A DNA stretch of 64,000 bases from Caballeronia sordidicola. Its GTDB lineage: Bacteria > Pseudomonadota > Gammaproteobacteria > Burkholderiales > Burkholderiaceae. Position 1 is the stretch's first letter. Every line of letters starts with the position of its first letter. Under the pieces are notes generated by a model. That model did not search any database, was not told the origin of the DNA, and saw only the letters and a program-made list of their open reading frames with translations. Shown in pieces: positions 55,377-63,906 of this stretch. Both the position numbers and the translations under genes were made by a program. The stretch is from positions 62,001 through 126,000 of the forward strand of contig NZ_MTHB01000032.1 in NCBI RefSeq assembly GCF_002220365.1, given 5' to 3'.

Positions 55377-56288
55377 TCAGCTCTTGAGTTTGCGCAGGCG
55401 CCAGATCAAGCTGGATGTATCGAAGCGACTGCCGCCAAGCGCCTGTATGTCGCCGTAGAACTGGTCGACAAGCGCGGTCACGGGCAGGGAAGCGCCGTTG
55501 CGCTTCGCTTCGTCGAGACAGAAGCCCAGGTCCTTGCGCATCCAGTCGACGGCAAAGCCGTAGTCGAACTTGCCGTCGATCATGGTCTTGCCGCGATTGT
55601 CCATCTGCCAGCTTGCTGCCGCCCCTTTGCCGATGACATCGAGTACGAGCGGCATGTCGAGGCCCGACAACTGGCCGAAATTAACGGCCTCGGACAAACC
55701 CTGAACCAGGCCGGCGATGCAGATCTGGTTGACCATCTTGGCGAGTTGCCCCGCGCCGGCCGGGCCGATCAACGTAACGGCCGTTGCGTAGTGATCGAGG
55801 GTGGTGTGGATACGCTCAAAGACATGCTTGGCGCCACCGCACATGATGGTCAGCTTGCCGTTCTGCGCGCCTGCCTGGCCGCCAGACACGGGGGCGTCGA
55901 TGAAGGCTAGCCCGCGTGCGTCCGCGATCTCCGCCAGTTCACGCGCAACGTTGGCAGATGCAGTCGTGTGATCGACGAAGGCGGCGCCTGGGGTCATGCC
56001 TGCGAACGCGCCGTCGGCGCCAAGCGTGATGCTGCGCAGGTCATCGTCGTTGCCCACGCACGCCAGCACCAAGTCTGCTTTCGACGCGGCTTCGCGCGGT
56101 GTTCGCGCCGCTTGTCCGCCGTGTTCGGCTACCCATTGTTCGGCCTTGGCATGCGTTCGGTTGTACACCGTGACGTCGAGACCGGCTTTGGCAAGGTGGC
56201 CGGCCATCGGATAACCCATGACGCCCAGGCCAAGAAACGCGACACGGCGCACGGGGCTGCCGGAAGAGGAGTTTGCAGGTTCGGTCAC
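55377..56288 (-). CDS. 3-hydroxyisobutyrate dehydrogenase-family (beta-HAD) protein
   Basis: A 303-residue beta-hydroxyacid dehydrogenase. NAD(P) motif GLGVMG (20-25), substrate motif DAPVSGG (131-137), catalytic Lys and Asn in LAKMVNQ (K184, N187). The family includes sulfolactaldehyde reductase (YihU) and tartronate semialdehyde reductases, so a role on a sulfonate aldehyde is possible in this context but not shown. It stands alone, convergent with sauU. Confidence 0.87.
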   Translation of the reverse strand: MTEPANSSSGSPVRRVAFLGLGVMGYPMAGHLAKAGLDVTVYNRTHAKAEQWVAEHGGQAARTPREAASKADLVLACVGNDDDLRSITLGADGAFAGMTPGAAFVDHTTASANVARELAEIADARGLAFIDAPVSGGQAGAQNGKLTIMCGGAKHVFERIHTTLDHYATAVTLIGPAGAGQLAKMVNQICIAGLVQGLSEAVNFGQLSGLDMPLVLDVIGKGAAASWQMDNRGKTMIDGKFDYGFAVDWMRKDLGFCLDEAKRNGASLPVTALVDQFYGDIQALGGSRFDTSSLIWRLRKLKS

Positions 56289-56420
56289 GTGTGGATCCTT
56301 TCAAAGTCGAGAGAGAAAACCCGATTATCCCAGCGATGCAGGTTGTCCGCTGCACAGCGAGCGCATCGAACGCGCGGCTATTGTTCGATGTGTCTTTTAT
56401 CCTCAGGGGAATTTAGTGCG

Positions 56421-56756
56421 TCACATGGGGACGAGCACGCCTTCGAGCATGAGATGGCGGCAAAGCGATTCGAATGCAGGCGACGATGGACATGTGTCCT
56501 GGTCGACACTGACAGGCCCTCCCATTTCGCGGCACGCGAAAGCAAGCAGGGTATGAGCGATCCCGCTTCGTTGATAGGCCGGTTCGATCTTCAGGTCCAG
56601 CAGCGTTGCTGGTATTGCGTTTGTGTAGGTATCTCTGTCCAGACGCAATTCACCGACCTGCCGATTGCGATGAAACGCTGTCGCGCATGTGCCTTCATCG
56701 TCGAATTCGATTTGTATCACTCGACTGCATCGATCCTTGAATACCAGCACGCGCAT
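56421..56756 (-). CDS. small GNAT-fold protein
   Basis: A 111-residue protein. LKIEPAYQRSGIAHTLLAFA is a GNAT motif A, with QRSGIA as the acetyl-CoA loop, and VSVDQDT follows as the next strand. It is shorter than usual at both ends (GNATs are about 145 residues), so it may be a minimal or truncated member. Lies 50 bases after the IclR gene on the same strand. Confidence 0.6.
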   Translation of the reverse strand: MRVLVFKDRCSRVIQIEFDDEGTCATAFHRNRQVGELRLDRDTYTNAIPATLLDLKIEPAYQRSGIAHTLLAFACREMGGPVSVDQDTCPSSPAFESLCRHLMLEGVLVPM

Positions 56757-56806
56757 GTCACTTTCCTAGGCGAAGCCGTGTCACTATTTTCAGGCACTCA
56801 GATGCG

Positions 56807-57688
56807 CTAAAAAGTCTTCACAAGCTCTCGTGCAGCTTCTTGCATCCTCGGGACGAATTCGAGCGCCCGCGAGAGCGGCGCCCGCGAGACGGGGGCATGC
56901 ACGGCGATCGCCGCAATGCAGTGGTCGTTTGTGTCCATCACAGGCGCAGCCACGCAAACGATGCCGACTACGAACTCCTCATTGTCGACAGCGATGCGCT
57001 TGTGCGCGGTCCGGTCGAGTTCGGCGTCGAGCAGTTCAGCGTCGGTGATGGTGTTCGGCGTGAGGCGTTCAAGTCTCAGCGCGCGAACGATCGCGCTGCG
57101 TTGTTCGCGCGGCTGCATCGCAAGCAACAGCTTGCCGCTTGCGCTGCAATAGACGGGTACATGAGAGCCGGGTTTCAGATCGAGACGCAGCGGCCACGGT
57201 GCTTCCATCCTGTCGAGATAGAGCACTTGCGCCCCGTGAAGCATGGTCAGGTTGCAGGTTTCGCCGAGATCGGCGACGAGGCGTGAGAGGATCGCATGAC
57301 GCAGGCGGCGTGCGCCCGAGTGCATCATCACGCCAAGCCCCAGTTGAGCAAGGCGAGGCCCGATGACATAGGCGTTCTTGTGATCGGGCGCGCGAATGAC
57401 GAGGCCGCCCACTTCAAGGGTAGCCAGCATTCTATGCAGCGATGCCTTGGGTAAGCCCACGTCGTTTGCTATGTCGGCAAGCGACACGGGTCCCTCTGCG
57501 GCGACCAGATGTTCGAGCAGCGCGAACGTACGCAGCGTCGGCGTGTGCGCTTCTTTCATGGGCGTCATTCTGGAAAACGGGTCGGTCAAATCGTAGGCGA
57601 GCCTTTTGCCCCCGGCCGTTTTGGAACGAATGTCATCGACGTCGGACAGGTCCTCGGTAGTGGTCGTTTCGGTGTAGTCGGTCGGCAC
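56807..57688 (-). CDS. IclR family regulator next to xsc (pair with 44524)
   Basis: A 293-residue IclR protein if GTG 57688 is used. The shorter starts ATG 57568 or 57559 align better with its paralogue at 44524, and no start has a clear ribosome-binding site. HTH: SLADIANDVGLPKASLHRML. It lies 132 bases downstream of xsc on the same strand and is the most likely controller of xsc, whose upstream region carries CGGAAC-N5-GTTCCG. Confidence 0.88.
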   Translation of the reverse strand: MPTDYTETTTTEDLSDVDDIRSKTAGGKRLAYDLTDPFSRMTPMKEAHTPTLRTFALLEHLVAAEGPVSLADIANDVGLPKASLHRMLATLEVGGLVIRAPDHKNAYVIGPRLAQLGLGVMMHSGARRLRHAILSRLVADLGETCNLTMLHGAQVLYLDRMEAPWPLRLDLKPGSHVPVYCSASGKLLLAMQPREQRSAIVRALRLERLTPNTITDAELLDAELDRTAHKRIAVDNEEFVVGIVCVAAPVMDTNDHCIAAIAVHAPVSRAPLSRALEFVPRMQEAARELVKTF

Positions 57689-57820
57689 GGCGAATCCAGG
57701 TCAAAGAGGTTCTGACAGCAGCCGAAAAACTTGCTCAAACTAAAATTTACCGTCGGCAAGACGGCAGATGCGACCCGTTCATCGCCGACTTGGAGCGATG
57801 AACGGGTCAAGCCCCAGGCC

Positions 57821-59653
57821 TCACAGGTAGTCTTTGTACTTATCGAGCATGCGCACGGGCTTAGCGAGTGCATCACGACGGAACGGATCGCCGAGCTCAC
57901 GCGTACACATGATCTCGATGATGGTGGTCTTGCCTTGATTCATCTGCAAATCGATCGCACGCTTGAGCGCAGGGCCCACGTCCTCGAGCCGGTTCACCAC
58001 GATCCCTTCAGCGCCCATGGCCTTGGCGATCTCCGCAAAGCTCTGGTTATCCAGCTCGCCGGCTACGAAACGCCGGTTATAGAAGTCCACCTGGTTCTTC
58101 TTCTCCGCGCCCCACTGCCGGTTATGAAACACCACCGCCGTCACCGGGATGTTGTGACGCACGCAGGTCATGGTCTCCATCAGGCTCATGCCCCAGGCGC
58201 CATCTCCGGCATAAGACACGGCCGGGCGGTGAGGTGCGGCCACCTTCGCCCCGATGATGGTCGGAAACGCATAGCCGCAATTGCCCCAGCTCATCGCGGC
58301 AAAGAAGCTGCGCGGCTTGTTAAAGCGCAGATAGCTGTTGGCCACCGAGTTGATGTTGCCGATATCGGTGGACACCATCACGTCCTCGGGCATCGCCTTC
58401 TCCAACTCGCGCAACACCTGACGCGGATGCAGATACTGCCCACCGCCCAGGGGCCGCTCGTGCTTCTGCTCCTCGATCATGTCCAGGCTGTAGGCATCGC
58501 GCTCGTGGGTCCACTCGTCGAGCTCCTTCTCCCATGCCGCTTTCTCCACCGCGATCTGGCGCGCGCGCTCCTCACGCGTGGCATCGCTCGCAAGCGTGCG
58601 CCCATCGAGCCGCTGGCTCAGTGCAATGGCGGCTGCCTTCGCATCACCACAGATGCCCACCGAGATCGTTTTAACGAGCCCGAGCATCTTGTGATCGGCA
58701 TCGATCTGGATGATCTTCGCGTCCTTGGGCCAGTAGTCCATGCCGTGCTGCGGCAGCGTGCCGAAGGGTCCAAGACGCGAGCCGAGCGCGATCACCACAT
58801 CGGCTTGCGCCAGCAGCTTCATGGCGGCCTTGGAGCCCTGATAACCGAGCGGGCCACACCACAGCGGGTGCTTGGCTGGAAACGAATCGTTGTGCAGGTA
58901 ACTGTTGACCACCGGCGCGCCGAGCCGCTCGGCCAGCGCCTGGCACTGCTCGATGGCATCGCCCATCACCACGCCACCGCCTGAGATGATGACCGGAAAC
59001 TTGGCCTGCGCGATCAGCTCTGCCGCTTCGTTCAGGCTCTGTTCGCCGCCGGGGCCGCGATCCAGGTTCTGCGGTTTCGGGATCTCGGCCTTGATCTGGC
59101 CGTAGAAGTAATCGCGCGGGATATTGAGCTGGGTCGGTCCCATCTCGGCCTTGGCGCGATCGAAACACCGTCCGGTGAATTCAGCCATGCGCGCGGGATG
59201 CGTGACGTGGCCCTGGTACTTGGTGAACTCCTGGAACATCGGCAACTGACGCGCTTCCTGGAAGCCGCCCAGCCCGATGCCCATGGTGCCGGCTTCAGGC
59301 GTGACGATCACCACCGGGCTATGGGCCCAGTAAGCCGCAGCAATGGCGGTGACGCAGTTGCTGATACCCGGGCCGTTCTGTCCGATCACCACGCCGTGGC
59401 GCCCGGAGACACGGGAATACCCATCGGCCATGTGGCCCGCGCCCTGTTCGTGAACCACTGGAATCAGACGGATACCGGCGGGCGCGAAGATGTCCATGGC
59501 GTCCATGAAGGCCGAGCCCATGATGCCGAACATCTCGGTGACGCCGTTGGCGGCGAGCGTTTCAACGAACGCTTCAGAGGGGGTCATGGCCTGGGGGCCG
59601 GTGCGCGCGGCGGCGGCGCAAGCGCTGCTGGCAGTGGGGTCTTGCTCGCTCAT
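57821..59653 (-). CDS. xsc: sulfoacetaldehyde acetyltransferase
   Basis: A 610-residue ThDP enzyme that converts sulfoacetaldehyde and phosphate to acetyl phosphate and sulfite. The activating Glu is in VVHEQGAGHMADG (E69), GDG of the ThDP/Mg motif is near residue 479, and the family-diagnostic stretches MFGIMGSAFMDAMDIF and RQWGAEKKNQVDFYNRRF are present. A 22-residue Ala-rich lead precedes the usual N-terminus (MTPSEAFV). Xsc is the meeting point of the taurine, isethionate and sulfoacetate routes encoded around it. The pta gene that often accompanies xsc is not adjacent. Confidence 0.95.
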   Translation of the reverse strand: MSEQDPTASSACAAAARTGPQAMTPSEAFVETLAANGVTEMFGIMGSAFMDAMDIFAPAGIRLIPVVHEQGAGHMADGYSRVSGRHGVVIGQNGPGISNCVTAIAAAYWAHSPVVIVTPEAGTMGIGLGGFQEARQLPMFQEFTKYQGHVTHPARMAEFTGRCFDRAKAEMGPTQLNIPRDYFYGQIKAEIPKPQNLDRGPGGEQSLNEAAELIAQAKFPVIISGGGVVMGDAIEQCQALAERLGAPVVNSYLHNDSFPAKHPLWCGPLGYQGSKAAMKLLAQADVVIALGSRLGPFGTLPQHGMDYWPKDAKIIQIDADHKMLGLVKTISVGICGDAKAAAIALSQRLDGRTLASDATREERARQIAVEKAAWEKELDEWTHERDAYSLDMIEEQKHERPLGGGQYLHPRQVLRELEKAMPEDVMVSTDIGNINSVANSYLRFNKPRSFFAAMSWGNCGYAFPTIIGAKVAAPHRPAVSYAGDGAWGMSLMETMTCVRHNIPVTAVVFHNRQWGAEKKNQVDFYNRRFVAGELDNQSFAEIAKAMGAEGIVVNRLEDVGPALKRAIDLQMNQGKTTIIEIMCTRELGDPFRRDALAKPVRMLDKYKDYL

Positions 59654-59682
59654 GGTGGGGGTCTCCGGATTTATCGATAAAA

Positions 59683-59699
59683 CGGAACGTATGGTTCCG
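59683..59699. promoter_or_regulatory. CGGAAC-N5-GTTCCG operator candidate upstream of xsc
   Basis: A perfect 6-bp inverted repeat 30 bases before the xsc start, in the region shared with the divergent cobS-like gene. It closely resembles the GTTCC/GGAAC sites of the Rieske operon, with the arms in the opposite order. Likely IclR target, perhaps of the protein at 56807. Confidence 0.55.
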
Positions 59700-59869
59700 A
59701 AAAGTGCAGTTCATGAGGAAAGATAAAATAAGATCAACACACCGTCAATCCACATTTACAATAAACGGTATGATTTGTATCTAAAAAATAAGAAAGTTAT
59801 GATGAGCGCCAAGTAAGCTGGCTGCGCTGATGAACGCGTTGCCGCGATGACACGACACAGGAGAAAGAA

Positions 59870-60889
59870 GTGACTGATGGTGCGACGAGCAGTGCAGCGG
59901 GCGGTATGGGTGCAATGAACAAGCCGGACAAGATGGTCGCGGTACGCGCCTTGTTCGGCATCGATTCCGACCTGATGGTGCCCGCCTTCAGCGAACCGGA
60001 CGACCACGTTCCGGAAATCGATGAGGTTTATCGCTTCAACCCGGAAGTGACAACAGCGATCCTCGCCGGCTTCGCGCGCAACCGCCGGGTCATGGTGCAG
60101 GGGCTGCACGGCACGGGCAAGTCGACGCATATCGAACAGGTGGCGGCGCGGCTCAACTGGCCGTGCGTGCGCATCAATCTCGATGGGCATATCAGCCGCC
60201 TTGACCTCGTAGGAAAGGATGCAATCGTCGTACGTGACGACTTACAGGTGACAGAGTTCCAGGAGGGCATCGTGCCGTGGGCGCTGCAGCGGCCGGTCGC
60301 GCTGATCTTCGACGAATACGACGCCGGCCGCCCGGACGTAATGTTCGTGATCCAGCGCATCCTGGAGCGCGACGGCCGGTTCACCCTGCTCGACCAGAAC
60401 CGCGTGATCCGTCCACACCCGTACTTCCGCCTGTTCGCCACAACCAACACGGTGGGTCTGGGCAACATAAACGGCCTGTATCACGGCACCCAGATGCTGA
60501 ACCACGCGCAGATGGACCGCTGGAACGTGGTCGCCACGCTCAATTACCTGCCGCGCGCGGAAGAATTGGGGATCGTGCTCGCGCGCGTGCCGGCGCTTGC
60601 CGACGACGCCGGCCGCGCACTGATTGAATCCATGGTGAGCGTGGCCGAGCTCACGCGCAAAGGTTTCACGACTGGCGATATATCGACACTCATGTCACCG
60701 CGTACAGTCATCGACTGGGCAGAGAACTGCCAGATCTTCCACGATCCTGCGCGCGCGTTTCGTCTGACGTTCCTCAACAAGTGCGACGAGGCGGAACGGT
60801 CGATCGTTGCCGAGTATTTCCAGCGATGCTTTGGCGAGGAGCTGGATGACATGTCCGAGCGAAAGCGCCTCGCAACGGAGTCTCGCTGA
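59870..60889 (+). CDS. CobS-like MoxR AAA+ ATPase
   Basis: A 339-residue AAA+ protein of the CobS group. Walker A GLHGTGKST (78-86), Walker B LIFDEYD (near 148) and sensor region LFATTNTVG. CobS works with CobT and CobN in cobalt insertion into hydrogenobyrinate; MoxR/VWA pairs in general remodel metalloenzymes. GTG 59870 has AGGAG upstream. It overlaps the CobT-like gene by one base (TGATG). No cobN or other cobalamin gene is in the window. Confidence 0.88.
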   Translation: MTDGATSSAAGGMGAMNKPDKMVAVRALFGIDSDLMVPAFSEPDDHVPEIDEVYRFNPEVTTAILAGFARNRRVMVQGLHGTGKSTHIEQVAARLNWPCVRINLDGHISRLDLVGKDAIVVRDDLQVTEFQEGIVPWALQRPVALIFDEYDAGRPDVMFVIQRILERDGRFTLLDQNRVIRPHPYFRLFATTNTVGLGNINGLYHGTQMLNHAQMDRWNVVATLNYLPRAEELGIVLARVPALADDAGRALIESMVSVAELTRKGFTTGDISTLMSPRTVIDWAENCQIFHDPARAFRLTFLNKCDEAERSIVAEYFQRCFGEELDDMSERKRLATESR

Positions 60890-62652
60890 TGGAGACGGAC
60901 CGGCAGGCGATTCGCCGCCGCGAGCAGCGCGAGAACCTTTGCGCATCGGCAGTACGCGCCCTCACAGGCGACGCCGCACTCGACTACCGCAACGGCCGCT
61001 TGTGCCGCGACCTGCGCCCGCTGCCGCTCAATGCGCCGCATCTGCGCCGCAATACAGTGGCGAATAGGGTGGCGAATAGCCTCGACTCCTTGCGCGGCGT
61101 GGCCGATGGCGCCGCCCTGCGCCTGATGCGCTCCGACGCGACCCTGCATAGCCAGTTATGCCCCGCCGATCCGCTCGCGCGCCTCGTGTTCGAACTGCTC
61201 GAGCAACTGCGCTGCGAAAGCCTGACGCCGCCCGGCATGCCCGGTCTTGTGAGTAACCTTCGTCAGCAGTTCGAAGCGTGGTCCCTAGGTTTTTATCGCT
61301 CTGGACAGGCGGAAAACCATATCGGCAACTTGCTCTATACCGTCGCGCAAATTTCATGGTCGCGCCTCTCGGGCTGGCCGGTGCTCGAAGAAACGGAGGG
61401 CCTGATCGAACATACGCGCGCGGGGATTGCACCGTCGCTGGGCGTTTCTTTAGCGGGGCTGCGGCGGCATCGTGCAGAGCAGAGTGTGTTCGCGATCCAC
61501 GCGCTCGAGATGGCTCGCCTCGTGAGCGAAATGATCCGGGACGCGCGTGAGCAACACACGTTGGACGATTCATCGGATAAGACAGACGACGAAGCCACAC
61601 GCACGGCCTTATCGCTATGGTTCGATTTCGATGACAACGAGAACGCGGATAAAGACGAGTCGGTGGCAGCCACCGTTACCGGCGCAGGACGTGTAGCGGG
61701 GGCGTCCGGCGACGGCTATCGTATTTTTACCAAGCGCTATGACCAGGAGATTCATCCGGGCGCGCTCGTGCGCAAAGCGCTGCTTGCGGAGTATCGGGAG
61801 CGCCTTGATGAGCGCATTGCGACGCAAGGGATCAACGTACCCCGGCTGGCCCACGCGCTGCGGATTGCGCTCGCCATCCCGCAGCGCGACGGCTGGTCGT
61901 TCGGCGAGGAACATGGCCGCATCGACGGGCGGCGCCTCGCGCAACTCGTTAGCTCTCCTGCTGAGCGCCGCCTCTTCCTGCTGGAACGGGACACGCTGCT
62001 GGCGGATTGTGCAGTCAGCTTCCTGATCGACTGCTCGGGCTCGATGCGCGCGCATATTGAAGCGGTGGCCGTCATGGTGGACACGCTCGTGCGCGCTCTA
62101 GACCAGGCGGGAGTGGGTACCGAGGTGCTGGGATTCACCACGGGCGCGTGGAACGGAGGTCGGGCCCGTCTCGACTGGCTGGCTGGTGGGCGACCGACTC
62201 ATCCTGGCCGGCTATGTGAACTCTCGCACATGGTGTTCAAGGACGCATCCACCAACTGGCGACGAGCCCGCGGCGACATCGCCGCGCTCTTCAAGGCCGA
62301 CCTGTTTCGCGAAGGCGTGGATGGCGAGGCGATCGACTGGGCGTGCACACGGCTGCTTGCACGCGCCGAGCGAAGGCAAATCGTGATCGTGATTTCAGAC
62401 GGCAGCCCGATGGAAGGCGCCACCGTCCTGGCCAACAACGCGAGCTATCTCGACAATCATCTGCGCGAAGTTATTGCGCGCCACGAATCTGCGCGGGATG
62501 TGGAAGTGCTGGGATTGGGCGTTGGGCTGGATCTCAGCCCTTACTACCGGCATTGCCTCGCGATGGACCTGTCCGTGCCGCCCACCATGGCGATGTTCGG
62601 TGAACTGGTGCGATGGATCGGCGGACGCAGGCATGCAGCGGATTTCAAGTAG
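60889..62652 (+). CDS. CobT-like VWA protein
   Basis: A 587-residue protein like CobT. The N-terminal half is helical, a short acidic stretch follows (about 225-265), and the C-terminal half is a von Willebrand A domain with the MIDAS motif DCSGSM near residue 381 and ISDGSPMEG near 503. It partners the CobS-like ATPase. The acidic linker is shorter than in typical CobT. Role in cobaltochelation or as an activase of another metalloenzyme is open. Confidence 0.85.
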   Translation: METDRQAIRRREQRENLCASAVRALTGDAALDYRNGRLCRDLRPLPLNAPHLRRNTVANRVANSLDSLRGVADGAALRLMRSDATLHSQLCPADPLARLVFELLEQLRCESLTPPGMPGLVSNLRQQFEAWSLGFYRSGQAENHIGNLLYTVAQISWSRLSGWPVLEETEGLIEHTRAGIAPSLGVSLAGLRRHRAEQSVFAIHALEMARLVSEMIRDAREQHTLDDSSDKTDDEATRTALSLWFDFDDNENADKDESVAATVTGAGRVAGASGDGYRIFTKRYDQEIHPGALVRKALLAEYRERLDERIATQGINVPRLAHALRIALAIPQRDGWSFGEEHGRIDGRRLAQLVSSPAERRLFLLERDTLLADCAVSFLIDCSGSMRAHIEAVAVMVDTLVRALDQAGVGTEVLGFTTGAWNGGRARLDWLAGGRPTHPGRLCELSHMVFKDASTNWRRARGDIAALFKADLFREGVDGEAIDWACTRLLARAERRQIVIVISDGSPMEGATVLANNASYLDNHLREVIARHESARDVEVLGLGVGLDLSPYYRHCLAMDLSVPPTMAMFGELVRWIGGRRHAADFK

Positions 62653-62687
62653 CCCCGCGGCAACCGCGCGATGGAAGTCAAACGCGC

Positions 62688-62714
62688 CTTCGCCGGGCAT
62701 GCCGCCCGGCGAAG
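62688..62714. terminator. strong hairpin between cobT-like and phnW
   Basis: An 11-bp perfect inverted repeat (CTTCGCCGGGC / GCCCGGCGAAG) with a 5-base loop, in the 93-base gap between convergent genes. Fits a bidirectional terminator. Confidence 0.7.
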
Positions 62715-62745
62715 CGCGTCAGCCTATCGTCGCGTTTCCGAGTCT

Positions 62746-63906
62746 TTACTCAGTCGTTGCGGCAGTCAGGCTGGTTAAACCCATTTCATCCAGCACGTCA
62801 CGCACGGCGGCGATCAAACCGTGCATCTCCTTTTCATATAGCCGGCCGATGCAACCGATACGAAACGATTCCGCAATCGTCAGCTTGCCGGGATAGATCA
62901 CATAACCGCGTGTTTTCAGTCCATCGTAGAAACGCTCGAAGACAAAGCGTGGATGGGCCGGCATCCGGAAGGTCACGATGATCGGCGCCTGCAGATCTGC
63001 CTTTAGCAAGAGCTCAAAGCCGAGCGCCTTCATGCCGTCGACCAGAACGCGGCAGTTGTTCCGATACCGCCCCCCTCGGCCGCCAACACCCCCCTCAGCA
63101 TCAAATTCCTGAAGCGCCTGGTGAAACGCCACGATCACATGCGTAGGTGGCGTGAACCGGTACTGCCCGGTCTTTTCGAAATTCGCCCACTGGTCGTACA
63201 GGTCGAGAACCAGCGTGGTGGCATTGCCCTTTGTCGCCGCAAGTGCATCGCGCCGACACACGACGAAGCCAAGTCCCGGCACGCCCTCGATGCACTTGTT
63301 CGAAGACGCCGCCACCGCGTCTGCGTGGATCGCGGGCGCATCGATCGGCAGCGCGCCGAAGGCGCTCATTGAATCGATGAGATAGCCCTTTTTGTACTTG
63401 GCCGCGAGTGCACCGATCTCGGCAATCGGATTCAGGATGCCCGAGGTCGTCTCGCAATGGACCACGAAGATATGCGTGATCGAGGGCGTGCGCTTCAGTA
63501 TTGCCTCGACCTTTTTAAGCTCCGGCGGCGCATCTTCGGCCGTTTCATGGGCGACGGTCTTACGCCGGGCGATGTCGAGAATGCGTTTCGCGCGCTGGCC
63601 ATAAGCGCCGTTGATGAGCATGAGGACCTTTCCGGTCGGCGGCACGAAACTCGTCAGCATGGCTTCGACGGCGAAGGTGCCGGAGCCTTGCATGGGCACC
63701 GTTACGTAGTCGCCCTCGCCGTGAACGATCTCGGCGAGTCGCGCGAGCACCGCCTTGTTGATCGCGACAAAACTCGCATCGCGCGAGCCCCAATCGTGCG
63801 CCATCGATGCCTTGACGGTACGCGAGGTGGTCAGCGGTCCGGGCGTCAGGAGAAAGGGATCGCCCGTTTCGGAAGCGGCTGGTTTGAGGACCGCGGATTG
63901 ATTCAT
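62746..63906 (-). CDS. phnW: 2-aminoethylphosphonate:pyruvate transaminase
   Basis: A 386-residue class V aminotransferase. LLTPGPLTTSRTVK at the N-terminus, MQGSGTFAVEAML for PLP-phosphate binding, and the PLP Lys in SSNKCIEGVPGLGFV are typical of PhnW. It converts 2-aminoethylphosphonate to phosphonoacetaldehyde. Other phn genes, if any, would lie upstream beyond the window end. AGGAAG lies before the ATG. Confidence 0.9.
   Translation of the reverse strand: MNQSAVLKPAASETGDPFLLTPGPLTTSRTVKASMAHDWGSRDASFVAINKAVLARLAEIVHGEGDYVTVPMQGSGTFAVEAMLTSFVPPTGKVLMLINGAYGQRAKRILDIARRKTVAHETAEDAPPELKKVEAILKRTPSITHIFVVHCETTSGILNPIAEIGALAAKYKKGYLIDSMSAFGALPIDAPAIHADAVAASSNKCIEGVPGLGFVVCRRDALAATKGNATTLVLDLYDQWANFEKTGQYRFTPPTHVIVAFHQALQEFDAEGGVGGRGGRYRNNCRVLVDGMKALGFELLLKADLQAPIIVTFRMPAHPRFVFERFYDGLKTRGYVIYPGKLTIAESFRIGCIGRLYEKEMHGLIAAVRDVLDEMGLTSLTAATTE

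Noticed and set aside
57731..58984. 417-codon open frame on the + strand
   Set aside because: It lies wholly antisense to xsc, is rich in His, Arg and Leu with no domain pattern, and reflects the high GC of the real gene.
59870..62652. Cobalamin biosynthesis cluster
   Set aside because: Only CobS- and CobT-like genes are present; no cobN or other cob genes in the window, so a B12 role is not assumed.
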